The notes: a model not told the origin generated them from the letters alone. Shown: positions 32,521-44,072, numbered from the stretch's first letter. The stretch: DNA of 64,000 nucleotides from Diphasiastrum complanatum (GCA_029204225.1 CM055111.1:46002255-46066254); one strand, 5' to 3'. Numbers and translations: made by a program.

Positions 32521-34484
32521 CCACATGCTCAGGACATAGTACCTCACCATACCTGCATCTCATGCTATATCTTACAACATCTGTTATCCATGATAATAGA
32601 TATTAGTGTCACCAACCCTGCGTTGTTTTGACAAGGGCGTATGAGAGTAAGTATCATTACTCTACAAAAAAAGTAAACTATTCCAACTATCAAGATGACT
32701 TATCAATGTTGATCAATGCAAGTTTTGTTCGACAAGTGCCATACAGTTCTAACTCTCGATAACGTTTGTTTATTTCCTTGTTTCTCTTCACCTATTTTGT
32801 GTGATTGATTTTGCATGAGAAATAGCTACTGCACAAGAGTCTTTTGTAGAGCATTTCCAAAACACATTTTCATTCATCTATCCATCTTCATATTATCTTG
32901 TACAGCAATTTAGAGTTTTTGGAGAAATATCAGAAATCCATGGACAGTCAGAGTTGATTCCTACATCTCATTGCCATATTCATCTTCGAGTCAACTACAA
33001 CAAGATCAAAACAAATTTAGTTAAAATTTGTTCAATCTTTAGTAAAGTCACATGTTCAACGAGTTTCAACTACGTGTTCCACACGCAGAGCCAACCTTGA
33101 ACATGACCAACTACCAGCAACAACATCCCCACCAACAAATTTTTTTGGGAGGGGAGAGAGTGGATCCGCTTGCATCCACTTGAGTAGTTACGCTGCCAAC
33201 AACAACACCAGCAAGATCGACAACCAAGGTCACAAGTCAAATATGAAAACGACAAGGCTAAGAAGATAGATGGGCAATCCAAAGAGACTCAATCAGAAGA
33301 AGTACCCCAATCACGATGAAGATCCTTCAAAAAGAGAAACACAAACATTGGAAAATCAGTATTTTTCTTCAACCAACCTCTTGCCATACTTCTACGCCCA
33401 TTTTCATGCCTATCGTCCACACCATCTACCATTGTCACTACCACCCTTCCTTCCATCTGTTTGTTTATCATCAGTTTACTGTTCTTCTGAGAAATCCCAA
33501 GTTTTGATAGTCTTACCGAAGCAGCTGATAGATCATTGCAAATGTCCTGTGGAGACCAACTGCCACCTACAATGGATGATCAGCCAAATGAAGATCTAAG
33601 AAGCAGGTGAAACAGCCAGAACAAATAAAGAGAAAGATCCAAGAAGCTGAGGAGGAAAGGACAAAACTTAAGCAACCGATGAGTCAGATCAACCTGGACC
33701 AAAAGAAACTCTCTAGAGCAATGATAGTTGAATCCCCTCCTAGGAAGCCCAAAGAGATCCAAAAGTAGCGGATCAAAAGAAAGAGCTGCAGAAAAAGAAA
33801 GATGAAGACAACCATGAACCTGCAAAATATAGCGAATTCCTCACCCAAAAAGTGGTCGTCAAAGCTCGACATTGCAAGGGTCCAAGACAGCTGTAGAACT
33901 ATCAGTTCCTTCACCTTTTCACCAAGCCTTCATCATGTTCCCTTACCATTATTAAACCGTCCATCCAAATCTGTTCCTACTACCCAATTTTTGTTGATGA
34001 GTCCATCCCCTTGAGACTGATAAATCAAGTTTGTGTAACCTACAGATCAAAGATTTTTCTTGAGACTGGAACTTCAACTGAGGGAAGAACCACAGAGACA
34101 CCCAGAAGAAAATGGAGGATACAGACCTCCCAGGAGTTAGAATCTGCCAAGAAACCAAAGATGCAACCATCAATGGCAGATACAAGTGACAAACAAAGAG
34201 ACACATGGAAAGCACTCGAGCATACAAGTTGTGAAGTTGCTGAGAGCTCTCCAATTTTGAGAATGTCAACCACTTATAGCAATAAGACATTCTGGTTAAA
34301 CTGCAGCAATTTGTGAAAAACAGTTTTTGTGATAAAGACTGGCGACAATAAGCACTTCGTTTTATGTAAGCGAACGAGGATCTACACTTTTCCAAGTGAC
34401 GATCGAAGATGCCAATGCAAAATCGGAGCGACATCATCCAATATGAGTTGCAGTGGGTCCTACAACACATTAGGGGTGGGAAGA
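32521..34484 (+). other. Degenerate internal DNA of G1 without pol
   Basis: No protease, RT, RNase H or integrase motif is found on either strand. The part to about 33060 is non-coding. From about 33060 there are short coding-like pieces: Gln-rich (NYQQQHPHQQ), Lys/Glu-rich near 33600-33800, and a frame 34011-34313 (CVTYRSKIFLETGTSTEGRT) with polar composition. They may be remains of a gag C-terminus or of a captured sequence. The stretch ends in the polypurine tract. Confidence 0.5.
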
Positions 34485-35656
34485 TGTTGGCTGATTCTGT
34501 CGAATCCCCAAGATACTTGGAAAGATTAACTCAAGAGGACCTCTCACCTTAGACCGAGGAGGTCTCTGAGAAGACGAGACTAATGAAGACTGAGAGCTGA
34601 GCATGAGAGCCGAGAAATACTAGCTAGGAAAGACATGCAAGAACTGTATAAGCCTCATGGTGAATCCCGGAAGATGGAATGACCATGTAGGAACTAGTAT
34701 TTCTAAGCAAATGTAATAAATGCAAGTAGACCTCTCTTAAAGAAAGTAGAGTGAGCCACCTTTTGATGGTGACCTCTAGTGGAGAGCATTATTCCACTTG
34801 TAATTTGTGAAATGTGGAAATTCCACTAAGATGCCACCTAAGGAGCTCTCTTGCTTATTTAAAGGACTCCCTCTTTGTGTAGAGGAGCTTTTTTGTGATT
34901 TGTATTAACTCCATGCTGAAATGAGAAGAGCCTTCACAAGTTTGGTGCAACCATTGAGCTCCTTGATCATGCTTGTTTCTTGAGTGATGCATTTATGATC
35001 TTGCCCTTCTTTCCTTTTGTGTGTGGTTGTGGACTGTAGAGTGGATTAGATTTGTTGCTTTTATAGAGTGGATTAGTTTCTTTCCTTGTTTGTGGATTAA
35101 TGTAGAAACCAACATTTAGGTAAACTAAATAGGCTGAATCTGTGGTGTGATTCTTGCATATCTCTGTACAATCCAGTTTTTGATGTTCTTGGGATGTCCA
35201 AGAATCAATATACTGGTTGGTTTCTTGATTCTTGGACTTCTAACATGCTATAGTTTAGTTCTTGTATTTTTTTTATCAGTTTATGCAAATGTAGCTCAGT
35301 TCAGTGTAGTGTAGGCTTTGATTTCGATCCGTTTTTAGAGTAAGTAACAGTAGAAACTACTGAACGTTCATTGGTTTACATGCTGATCTATTAATGAGCG
35401 TTCTAGGCTTGCATCTATGTAGAATGTAAGTGCCTTCAAGAGTGACGTCCTTGAGTAGTGCTCTGACAGGCAGGACAAAGAAAAATCTATACTACAACGT
35501 CTACCTGTTTCCTTCTGCCTGGTTTGGCATCGTAAAATCAAGAAACCATCTAACGAATGCCTTTGAGCTTGGTAACAGGCAAAAACGGTTCTAAAGAAGA
35601 AGTAAGTAAAAAGTCCCGTAGTAAACAGATCCTCTGGAAAAGGAGATTTGTAAACA
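34485..35656 (+). repeat. 3' LTR of gypsy G1
   Basis: 1172 bp, highly similar to the 5' LTR, preceded by the polypurine tract TAGGGGTGGGAAGA. Several substitutions and small indels separate the two, so the insertion is not recent. Confidence 0.92.
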
Positions 35657-35673
35657 TCTGGTTTTCATATGAC

Positions 35674-35686
35674 TGGTATCAGAGTC
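35674..35686 (+). other. Primer binding site of the pararetrovirus
   Basis: TGGTATCAGAGTC, one mismatch from the tRNA-Met type. In Caulimoviridae this site marks the start of the genome map. It lies 17 bases after the G1 LTR, too far to be that LTR's primer site, and G1 has its own different site at 28892. Confidence 0.7.
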
Positions 35687-35951
35687 ATCTCGCACCTGTG
35701 TTTGTGTTGAATGTATGTTGAATGTCGGTTGTGTGTCTTTTGATAGTTGAATGTCGGTTTCATCTTGTGTTTTCGCCATTGCCTTTGCTTATTGTTCAAT
35801 TCCACTTTTGATCTTTATCTGCTTTCATACAATCTAGCGTACAGCCCCAACAGTCAGTTGCTTAGATGCAAGGCGTTCGAGATTGTGTTCTGCTAAGCCG
35901 CAGTCATCGCATCGCACAAATCTTGCGTCCCCCGTACCACAGCTTTGTATA

Positions 35952-37222
35952 ATGGCAGTATCCACTTTCAAAAAGGTTTATCGATCGTTAGCCAATGTGG
36001 TGCTGACCACAGAGAAAACTGACACCCAACATTAATGGACGTTACCAACGTTTTCTCCCTCTCAGGTTTATCAACACCGTTCTCTTTTTTCTTTAAAAGC
36101 TTCTACCTTCTTTCTAGATAATCATATGATTTCTAAACTACCTGTCAATTCTACTGAACATTTTATTTGTTTGACTGAGATTTGGGAAGATGGGCATAAG
36201 GCTGCTCTAGCTAAAGGTTATAATTTCGTCCATCTTGGCCTCATTCAGATTGGCATTAATCCTTTGTTCCGTAAAGGCTTAGCAATTCCTTGCTTCATCG
36301 CCCTTCTCAATACCCACCATCGCAATTTCAATGATCAATTCATTGGCAGATGTGAAGGCAATTTTGCCAATGGACCAATCTATTTAGAAATCAAACCCAA
36401 CTATTGTGTTTCCTTAATTGACCCATACTTCTCCGAAATCCTCACATTACATATCAAGATTACTAAGCTTGATGTCAAAGCCCTAACAGACAATTTAGAG
36501 GTTGTCTATTCTCTCCTAGGTCGCGCCGTGAACACTGGGCTACGAGTTGTTTATGAAGGATCTAAAGGTGGCAAAGAAAAAGGACAAGACATTATAATCA
36601 AAACTGATTCTCAGAATCATGTCCTCACTTGTGATCAGTTCTCTTGGTCTGAAGTCACTCTTCTTGCCGATTAGCATGTTGATATTCATCCCACTTTGCT
36701 TTCTGAAATTCACCCACCCATTCATATTTTCGCAAAGGTGAAAGTTCCTCATTTACAAAAAGTCGCTTCCCAAAGAATCCGTCAGACACCATGTGCGCAT
36801 GAACCAACGTTTAATTCTCCTCACATTTGTAAATATTGTGCTCGTTTCTTTGGTACCTCTACGGATGAAGAAGCCTCTTCGTCTACCACTTACCTGCTTA
36901 ATATTCTTGAACTCCCTAAAACTCACTCTTGGCCGTATGTCTCTTCATTTCCTGATAATCCTACTCTTTCATTCGAATGCCAACCCTATTTGATACATGC
37001 CTCCTCTGTCTTTACCCGTGGAGAAACAAAATTTGAATTTTCAGTCCCATGCCTTATATGATCTTTCTGACCAGCTCTCTCACGTAATCTCCTTACTAGC
37101 TCCGACTTCTATTCCCGAGCCCATGACCATCGATCCAGTTTTTGTGTTTTCTTCTATTCCAAAACCTCCACCTCTGGAATATTATCCTTTAAACATGATT
37201 GCTGCCACTTCTGAATCTTGAG
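35952..37222 (+). pseudogene. Pararetrovirus movement-protein-like region (30K type)
   Basis: The frame starts at ATG 35952 (MAVSTFKKVYRSL), is interrupted by TAA at 36033-36035, and reopens in the same frame to 36674. It contains FVHLGLIQIGINPLFRKG, IPCFIALLNTHHRNFND, GPIYLEIKPNYCVSLIDP and LTLHIKI, the pattern of the caulimovirid 30K movement protein. After a TAG at 36672 it goes on with a Cys-rich piece (HICKYCARFFGTSTD), then a frameshift near 37015. Such proteins enlarge plasmodesmata or form tubules for cell-to-cell spread. This copy is inactivated by several independent lesions. Confidence 0.78.
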
Positions 37223-38627
37223 CATCACATCCTCCGCCCAAACGATTTCGTGTTGATCCATCTCAAGCAAGTCTATCCTCAGCTCTAATCCCCAACCTGA
37301 AGCTGCTACATCAACCCCTGTTTCTATGTCCAAAGCTGGTAAAATGATCATCTATAACATTGATAATACAACAGTTGAGGAAAAAGTCTAGATGTTGCAA
37401 TATCTGACTGCTTGGCTCCAGCATACTATTGCCTTCAAACATTTTTCTTCCAATGGAGCTGTTACTATTGCCACCAACGGTTTTACTGGTAATTTAAAGT
37501 ATTGGCGGGAACATGTTGATCCTGCTTTAAAACAGACTCGTATCTTTCAATCTGCTAATCCTGCTTCTCGCCTCATCAAAGCTGTCTATGCAGAATTCAT
37601 TGGCAGTCTTACAGATGAATCTTTTAAAGCCTAAGAATCATTTAATTGCACTCTACTGTGTGATATTAATCGGATTCACGAATTTCTGGATTATTGCATT
37701 CATCTGATCTACCGATTTCAAGGTTCTCATGACAAAGCCGTCAAATTATCTTTTATACATAAATTTCCTCCTTCCTTATGTTATCTTGTTTTACAAAAAC
37801 TCGAAGAGAAGCACGTTGATCTAGCTGAAGCCACGTTGGGATTTATCACTCAGACAATTATGCAATGCATTACTAATCTATGCACTCTCAAATCCGCTGG
37901 TAAAGCTATTTCTCGTAATAAACCATCCGTTTTGTTTTGTAAATCAAATGTTACTAAAAAAGATTTTGGTTGTTCTCGTACATCCCCCCGTAAAGTTTGC
38001 AAATGTGCTTCTAAACCTAAGTTTTATTCTGTTCATAAGCAATTCTCATTTCGTACTCAGATACGTCCTCGTAGAAGGTTCTTAAAATGACTTCCTACCA
38101 AAAATTCCAAGATTTGTTTTATCTGTCAGAAACCTGGTCATTGGGCCAAAAATTGTCCTAACAAAATTAAGAAGAAACAATTCAATAGCATTCGATTTGA
38201 AGAAAATTTCGAGTATGCATTCACCAGTTCTTCCAGTTCTGATGCTATTTCTATTGATTGGATGTCTGATCTCTTTGATTCAGACTCCTCCACACATCTA
38301 CTTCCGGTTACTTCTGTTTTAAACACGGATGCATGTGGCTCTAAATGTGGTTCTAACTCTTGTTATCCACTTAACATGCTTAGTCGTGGTGGTAAATCTC
38401 ACAGACCAAATTTTGATGATGCATTCACCGAACAAAATATATCTTCTTTTCGCCATTTTCAAACTCAGTTCATTCCCTCTGCTAAGAAGCCATATTTTTC
38501 CATGCTGAACAAAATCACTCAGAAAGAATCTGCTATGCAACCTCCTCCCGACCCTTGTATTGCCGATATCCTTGTTGGTCATACTCCTGCTAGATCCATT
38601 GAAAAAATAAGTTCTCACAAATCCTCT
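37223..38627 (+). pseudogene. Pararetrovirus coat-protein-like region with CCHC knuckle
   Basis: Pieces in two frames. The stretch FTGNLKYWREHVDP, RLIKAVYAEFIGSLTDE, CDINRIHEFLDYCIHLIYRF has the pattern of a caulimovirid capsid domain. A basic region follows (CTLKSAGKAISRNKPSV, RRRF), then an intact knuckle CFICQKPGHWAKNC at about 38113-38154. Then comes a Ser/Asp-rich stretch (SSSSSDAISIDWMSDLFDSD) and KKPYFSMLNKITQKES. Stops occur at 37390, 37632 and 38088. The reading ends at the left terminus of the MITE, whose CATTAG supplies a stop. Confidence 0.75.
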
Positions 38628-38988
38628 CATTAGAAAAAGTTCGAGTTCAAAAAGGGCCGCATATGAATTCGTGCCAAAATCTCTAGTGCATTTTGTCACT
38701 ATTTTCATCCAATATCTTTGACTCTCTATAACTTCTTAATAGTAGCTCAGAAGTATGACATGTACTACATCATTGAAAAGCGCTTGTCGCACCAATTTTT
38801 GTCACATTCTGACATAGCAATCAAAAGTTATGCCATTTTTAGTGTAGACTCAAAATGTGACTCAAAGAAGTAACGTTACGTTAAAGCCACTATGTGAAAC
38901 TATTGGGCCACATGTACAAAGGAAGTGAATAGAAAATAAAAAATAAATCTTGACAAAAGGCCCTTCTGTGTTTAAACTTCCTCTAATG
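38628..38988. mobile_element. MITE copy 1 (361 bp) inserted in the pararetrovirus
   Basis: The terminal inverted repeats begin CATTAGA on both ends: left CATTAGAAAAAGTTCGAGTTC, right (reverse) CATTAGAGGAAGTTTAAACAC, each followed by an AAAGGGCC/AAGGGCC word. Internal sequence (AGCTCAGAAGTATG, AGTTATGCCATTTTTAGTGT) matches MITE copy 2 at 55206-55583. No coding capacity. A target duplication is not evident. Confidence 0.8.
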
Positions 38989-39000
38989 CCTATTCGTCGC

Positions 39001-39125
39001 CGCATTGGTGTGAGAGAAATAATGTTCTCCCACGAATAGTCTCGCTTACTAGCGGACTTCTTGGATCCATTGATCCTCTTACAAAATTGTCTCGCTCACA
39101 GGCGGACTTGTATTCTATATTTTTT
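39001..39125. repeat. Fragment of the C7-family LTR
   Basis: About 125 bp matching 20600-20730 (GTGAGAGAAATAATGTTCTC, CTCGCTTACTAG, AAAATTGTCTCGCTCA, GGACTTGTATTCT). It stops where the T-rich tract begins. Confidence 0.8.
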
Positions 39126-41032
39126 GATTTTTCGAGAATTTTTGAGTTTTTTTTCTTGGATTTTCAACCATTTTCTCATTTTTCTGAATTTTTTGAGTTT
39201 TTCTGAAATTCATTTTTTTTTTCAAGGAGTTTCAAGTTTTTTCCAACGAGTTTTCGAGAATTTTTGAGTTCTGTTCTGATTTTTTTTAGTTCTTTTTAAT
39301 TTTTTCAAGCTGTTCATTATTTCCAAGATTTTTTGTTTTCAAGATCTCCAAGTTTTAGGATTTTTCGAGATTTTTTCGGGTTTTTTTAGATTTTTTTTGC
39401 GTTTTCTAGATTTTCGCGTTTCTTTTGAGTTTCATTTTGCGAGGCTGATTTTTGACGATTTTTGAGGATTTTCACGTTTTCTGCATTTTCAAGGATTTTT
39501 GAGTCTATTTTTTTTACGATTTCCAAGAATTTTCACATTTTCTACATTTTTTCGAGTATTTTCAAATTTTCCGCAATTAGTTTTTTCAAGGATTTTCGAA
39601 TTTTTTCTGAATTTTTTGAGTCTTTTCCTAATAGGATTTTCGACGACTTTTCAGGATGTTCGTTATAGAGTTTTTTTTCAAAATCTTCACGTTTTAGGGT
39701 TTCTTTCGAGATTTTTCCTGTTTTTTCGAGAGTTCTCACGTTTTTTTTTTTCGTATTTTTTCGTGTTTTTTGAGATTTTTTTGAGTTGTTTCCCAATTTT
39801 TTCTTGTTGTTTCGCGATTTTTTTCTTGTTTCCAGGTTTTTCGAGACTTTTAAAGTTTGTTCCAATCAATTTTTCCTAGATTTTCAAGTTTTTCTGAATT
39901 TTTCGAGAATTTTTGTGTTTTCCCAATGTTTGTTTTGAGGATTTTCGAGTTTTAGTCTGAATTTTTTCGAGTTTCAATTTTTGAGGATTTTTGGATTCAA
40001 GTTTTTCTGGTTTTTATTTCGTGTTCGAGGTCTTCGCGTTTTCAAGTTTTGTCGAGATTTTTTGAGTTGTCTTGCGTTTTTCTTGTTTCGCATTATTTTG
40101 AGTTTTGAGATTTTTGTGTTATTCGGATTTAGGGGATTTTCGCGTTGTTGAAGATTTCATTTTCGGAAATTCTCTAAAGTTTTCTGAGTTTTCTAGGGTT
40201 TCGCGTTTTTCGGATTTTGTAGGGTTTTTTTGGGGGTTTTTCTTGCTTTTCAATATTCTATACGCCATATTTTTTTGCATCCGACGTCTTTCTAGTTCCA
40301 TTCCACGATTTTCAAACTTTTTTCAATTTTTTGCAAATTTCGTCACCTTTTTGTGAATATTTTCGTCGTTTGTTTCGAGATTTTTTTCGTCATTTCTGTC
40401 ATTTTCACTAATTTTGTTCGTCATTTTCCGTGAATTTTTCGTCATTTTTTTTTAAAACAAGAACTAAAATAATAAATTTTTCGTGTATTTTTTTTCCTAT
40501 TTGTCACATTTTTTTGTGATTTTTTTCCGCGTTCATTCGGACATTTTTCGCATTTTGTTTGGATTTCTTTCGAGTTCTTTTTGCGTTTTTTCAGGTTTTA
40601 TCAGGTTTAAAGTTCTTTCGGGAGATTTTCAAAACAAGTTTGCATTTTTTTTCGAGAATTTTTGTGTTTATTCCGGGTTTTTATAGTTTTTCGGGATTTT
40701 TTTCGGGTTCTTTCAAATTCTTGCATTTTTTTCAGAGTTTTTTCCCAGCTTTTTTCGAGTTTTTTTGCGATTTTTTCAGGTTTTTTTGGGCAAAATTTTG
40801 CGATCTTTTTCAGGTTTTTTGGAGAAATTTTCGTGTTTTTTTTGGATTTGTTTTCAGGTTTTTTCGGGTTTTTTCGGGTTTTTTGGGTTTTAATTTTCGA
40901 GTTCCATTTTAGGGTTTAGAGTTTTCAATCCTAGATTTTTTTGGCCCCTTACTTTTTCGATACCTCATTTTTTTGAGTACTTATTTTTTCGAGCCTATTT
41001 TTTTTCGACTCTTGATTTTTCGATCTCCTGTC
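39126..41032. repeat. 1.9-kb T-rich, strand-asymmetric low-complexity tract
   Basis: The plus strand is mainly runs of T punctuated by CGAG, CAAG, GGG and similar words (TTTTCGAGATTTTT, TTTTCGGGTTTTT). A is rare on this strand over most of the tract. Open frames on the plus strand read as Phe-rich and on the minus strand as Lys/Asn-rich strings; none is a gene. It ends abruptly where gypsy G2 begins. Confidence 0.85.
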
Positions 41033-42314
41033 AAGAATGGAGTTATGGACACTGCTACAAGAATTGTCCATTAAGACCTGAAACAAGTGCACCTTTGAAT
41101 CTAATCACAATACACCTTACAGCAGTTCTAGGAGGGATGCCACCAGAAAAGCACCAACTCCATGCCCCAGTGCTGAGGGAAGAGGGCAGACAATATCACA
41201 AGATACGCCACTGGGTGCAGAAAGTGCAAGAGGAGGAAAAAGCTCAAACGAGAAACATACCTGCAGAACCTCCTGTTGTTGAAGAGCTAGTAACACAAGC
41301 AGGCTCAACAGTGCGAACTAATCAGAATGATCAGTTGCATCATCATGGACCACCATTCCATATGGGAGAGCCCGAGGATCCACATACTGAGGTACTCACA
41401 AGTTTGCTAGCGAGCCGTGTTAACTTATCCCTTGGAGAATTACTGCAGATTGCGCCACAAGCCAAGAGTCTCCTGGCCAAATGGGCCAAAGCTGAAGCGG
41501 AGTCAAAAACACCATAGCCCATATATTGTGCGGGCTACGAAAAGACGACCAACGTCCTCCACATTGGGGCAGCGTGGAAAAGTGAAAAACACAATATCAC
41601 TCTGCCGATCAAACACAAGAGATTCGAGGATGAGGCCGCAGTGGTAGATGGAGGATCAAGTGTAAATTTGATCTCCACTACCTTGTACCTGAAATGGGTT
41701 TTGCAAGGATTGAAGCCAGCGAGATTTGCCATCAAACTAGCAGATCAATCATGTATTAAACCAAAAGGTGTAGTTGATGACATCCTTGTAAAAATAGCAG
41801 GAATGCAGTTTGTGATCATTTTTTTGGTGATGGACATACCAAAATTCCCTTATGCCTACCATGTTTTACTAGGAAGACCATGGTTGAGGACTGCGCAAGT
41901 GGTTCACAACTGGGGAACCGAAAAACTCACCTTCGAAAATAGAGAGCAGGTTGTAAAGGTTGATCCAACTACATGGGCAGTGAAACCAATCACACCAAAA
42001 GTTGATGACGGATCGTCCACCACTGATCATACAATTGATCGCCCAAGGCAAGCCAAGGGAGGTCATTATGATTCTGAAGCAGATATCATGAGATGGACGG
42101 ATGCATTGGCAACTGTTGACTATATGACTGGGCATTCGTGTCAACATGATTCAGATCCAAAACCCAGCACATCTTCACCCAAGTGCTATACAATAAACAC
42201 ACCAATCACTTTCGGGGTGAACATGATCAATGTAGCATGGCTATCAACGAAAGTTATTAAGAACCCTGTGGACGATGATTTAGTCCCTTGGCAACATGCT
42301 TTTACCTACAACAA
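41033..42314 (+). mobile_element. Gypsy fragment, gag end and protease (G2)
   Basis: Colinear with 59180-60550 of G4 at DNA and protein level. It starts within the second zinc knuckle (YGHCYKNCPLRPET) and runs through the protease region to FTYNK, where copia C9 sequence begins at a short ACAA microhomology. The rest of the element is missing. No LTR is attached. Confidence 0.88.
41095..42314 (+). pseudogene. Gypsy gag-protease region (G2)
   Basis: Frame 41095-41517 covers the spacer before protease (PFHMGEPEDPHTEVLTSLLA, LASRVNLSLGELLQIAPQAK) and ends in a TAG where G4 has a Lys codon. Frame 41641 on carries the aspartic protease: VDGGSSVNLISTTLYLKW with DGG in place of D-S/T-G, ADQSCIKPKGVVDDILVKI and HVLLGRPWL. 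G4 has the same DGGS, so this is a family trait and not damage. The tail (KGGHYDSEADI, DLVPWQHAFTYNK) is shared with G4. The protease would cut the polyprotein in the particle. Confidence 0.85.
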
Positions 42315-42753
42315 ATGTCACTAATTCTCTAGTTTTCACTTTTAGATGTGGATGAAAGTTGGATGGAGATGGTTCTACCTCGAGCTACTCCAAAATCCAT
42401 AAATATGTGTAGACTCTCTCATAATTTTTTATGAAGAACCAAGCTTTGAAGCTATTTCATGTCCTTTTGGATCTACACCATTGTTTGCTTGAATTTTGCT
42501 CTCTCTTTCTCTCTCTAACTCGAGTAGAGGCTTATGCTAATGCATTAAATTCTTGTACTTTTCCTCTCTCTTTTTTTCAAAGAAATCATTCTTTGATTCT
42601 TAGCATGCTAGATTGTGATTTAGCCATAAAATCTTGTGCGAGGCCTTGGCATTCAATCTAGAATAAATTTATGTGCTAAACGCAAAGCTTAACAAGATCA
42701 TTCACACTTGAGGATCATTCCCCACACATGTGAGCTTACTGAAATTTTTCTCA
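42315..42753 (+). repeat. Partial LTR of C1 family
   Basis: Matches 2304-2741 (CTCGAGCTACTCCAAAATCCATAA-type stretch, CTCTCTTTCTCTCTCTAACTCG, TTAGCATGCTAGATTGTG). The 5' half is missing. It carries CCCCACACATGTGAGC, a variant of the palindrome. No primer site follows. Confidence 0.82.
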
Positions 42754-43359
42754 ATTATGTCACTCATCCATGGCTAAGTTCTCAAGTGTTGAGCTACTTG
42801 ATGCCAATACTTGGAGATTGTCAATTTTTGGTGAATTCATGGTCATTTTCTTGTGTCAAGTAGATCTTGAAGATGGACTAGTGCAACCTACTTGGTTTAT
42901 GGAGTCATGTGGTGCTGGATTTGCATCATTTATGTACTCAGCTACTCATGGATTTCCAAGGTTTGGTAGTTTCTTGTGGCAAGATGGAGATGGAGGCTCA
43001 TTCATGGAGTTCTATGGTGGAGACATATCAAGAAAGGACAAAGTTGGAGGAGACAAGCAAGCAAATGGTCATCACTCACATTTATTGTTTGGTTGCTATA
43101 ATTTTCTAGAGAGTTCAAAGTTTGAAACTTGGAGAAATCATTTCATTCACATTCTATTTGGTTCTTCATGTTCTAGTTATATCTTGATGTGTAAAATTGA
43201 TGTAAGAAATAGTGAAGCATCCAATTTGGACATTCTATATCAACTATGGAAACTACTTTAAGACATTAGAAAGGAGGTCTATACTTAGGATGGAGATCAT
43301 TCTAATGCTGAATCAAAGTAGTATGGTTAAAACTATGCCAAAACTAGTTGAAGAGGGAG
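42754..43359 (+). other. Recurrent module, copy D
   Basis: Frame 42770-43261 is open for 163 codons (WRLSIFGEFMVIFLCQVDLE, SSYILMCKIDVRNSEASNLD). The DNA core at 43200-43252 (TGTAAAATTGATGTAAGAAA, AGTGAAGCATCCAATTTGGA) aligns with the cores of copies A, B and C. The rest of this copy is little like the others. No known protein domain. Confidence 0.5.
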
Positions 43360-44002
43360 TGTAAGAGATTTCAACAATTTAGTCATATTTTGGTAAATTG
43401 GTAATATCAGGCCAAAACTCATTTTAGACTTAGAGATAAACTTTTTGAAGTCATATTAGTTTAAAATACATTCAATAAACACTTTTTGAAAGTGTGGGAA
43501 AGTTGGTAGTCGAGTTTGAGAGAGATTCAAATCTGAATGTCGGGTACTTTGAATCTAGAGACAGGAATAGTAGGGTTTACATTTTGGAGGGAAAGCCAAG
43601 TGGCCAGATAGGGTTTGGACCTATTATAAAAGGAAGAAACTCGTGGAGAGACACATCTTCTCTCTTCTCTCTCTCATTTCATCATTATACATGGTTCTCT
43701 TTGGGTTCTACTACTCATTGGTGCACTCTCATGATGTTATCTTGCAATTCTATGTGTAGAATGATCATTTATTGCTATTTTTGGTTTCACACGTGTGAAA
43801 TATAGTAGGGTACTGTAATTGTACGAAAAACAACTATATTTTATGTTTTGGTTCATGTTTGATCAGTATCTCTTAGAGTTTGAATCTCATTTTGTATGTA
43901 GATGCTGACTTTTCTACATTGGCAGGATTGTTGGTTTACTCCTCTTTGTAACCAAAGATCAGGGACATGGATTGGATCTTGAATGATCTAAAATCCTTCA
44001 CA
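43360..44002 (+). repeat. LTR of C9
   Basis: TGTAAGAGATTTCAAC to AATCCTTCACA, after a polypurine tract. It has a TATA box at 43625-43632 and CACACGTGTG at 43789-43798. A middle segment resembles LTR 10167-10812. Confidence 0.75.
43625..43632 (+). promoter_or_regulatory. TATA box in C9 LTR
   Basis: TATAAAAG within CTATTATAAAAGGAAG, about 265 bp into the LTR, followed by CT-rich DNA (CTCTCTTCTCTCTCTC). Confidence 0.55.
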
Positions 44003-44072
44003 TGAAGGACTAGTTGGAATAGGTCAACTTCACAGACTTCGGACCTCCAGCTATTCTCGAGGGAACCAACAA

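Larger units (their letters stand above)
27721..35656 (+). mobile_element. Non-autonomous Ty3/gypsy element with minisatellite leader (G1)
   Basis: 5' LTR 27721-28890, primer site about 28892-28906, a 2.9-kb repeat-rich leader, gag from 31821, about 2 kb of degenerate internal DNA without protease, RT or integrase, polypurine tract TAGGGGTGGGAAGA (34471-34484), 3' LTR 34485-35656. The flanks TCTAG (27716-27720) and TCTGG (35657-35661) differ by one base and may be a decayed target duplication. The element sits exactly between the two inverted pararetrovirus arms. Lacking pol, it must have moved with proteins from another element. Confidence 0.9.
35657..38627 (+). mobile_element. Endogenous pararetrovirus fragment, primer site to coat protein (V2)
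   Basis: The order is tRNA-Met primer site, leader, movement-protein-like region, spacer, coat-protein-like region, CCHC knuckle. This matches the 5' half of a Caulimoviridae-type polyprotein. It has no LTRs of its own. It is cut by a MITE at 38628, and viral sequence does not resume after it. V1 and V3 carry overlapping parts on the opposite strand. Confidence 0.85.
42315..44002 (+). mobile_element. Copia remnant with module D between two unlike LTR pieces (C9)
   Basis: Left: a partial LTR of the C1 family (42315-42753). Middle: about 600 bp with module copy D. Right: polypurine tract GAAGAGGGAG (43350-43359) and a 643-bp LTR of a different family (43360-44002). The two LTRs are not copies of each other, so the structure arose by recombination or template switching, not simple insertion. 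It interrupts gypsy sequence. Confidence 0.7.

Noticed and set aside
27721-35656. The two 1.17-kb direct repeats looked like pararetrovirus intergenic regions in a tandem viral insert.
   Set aside because: They start TGTTGG after a polypurine tract, end AACA, the left one is followed by a gypsy-type primer site, and a gypsy gag lies between them. They are gypsy LTRs; the virus begins only after 35656.
39061-40919. Phe-rich plus-strand and Lys/Asn-rich minus-strand frames, which could be taken for membrane or basic proteins.
   Set aside because: They are direct products of the T-rich tract.
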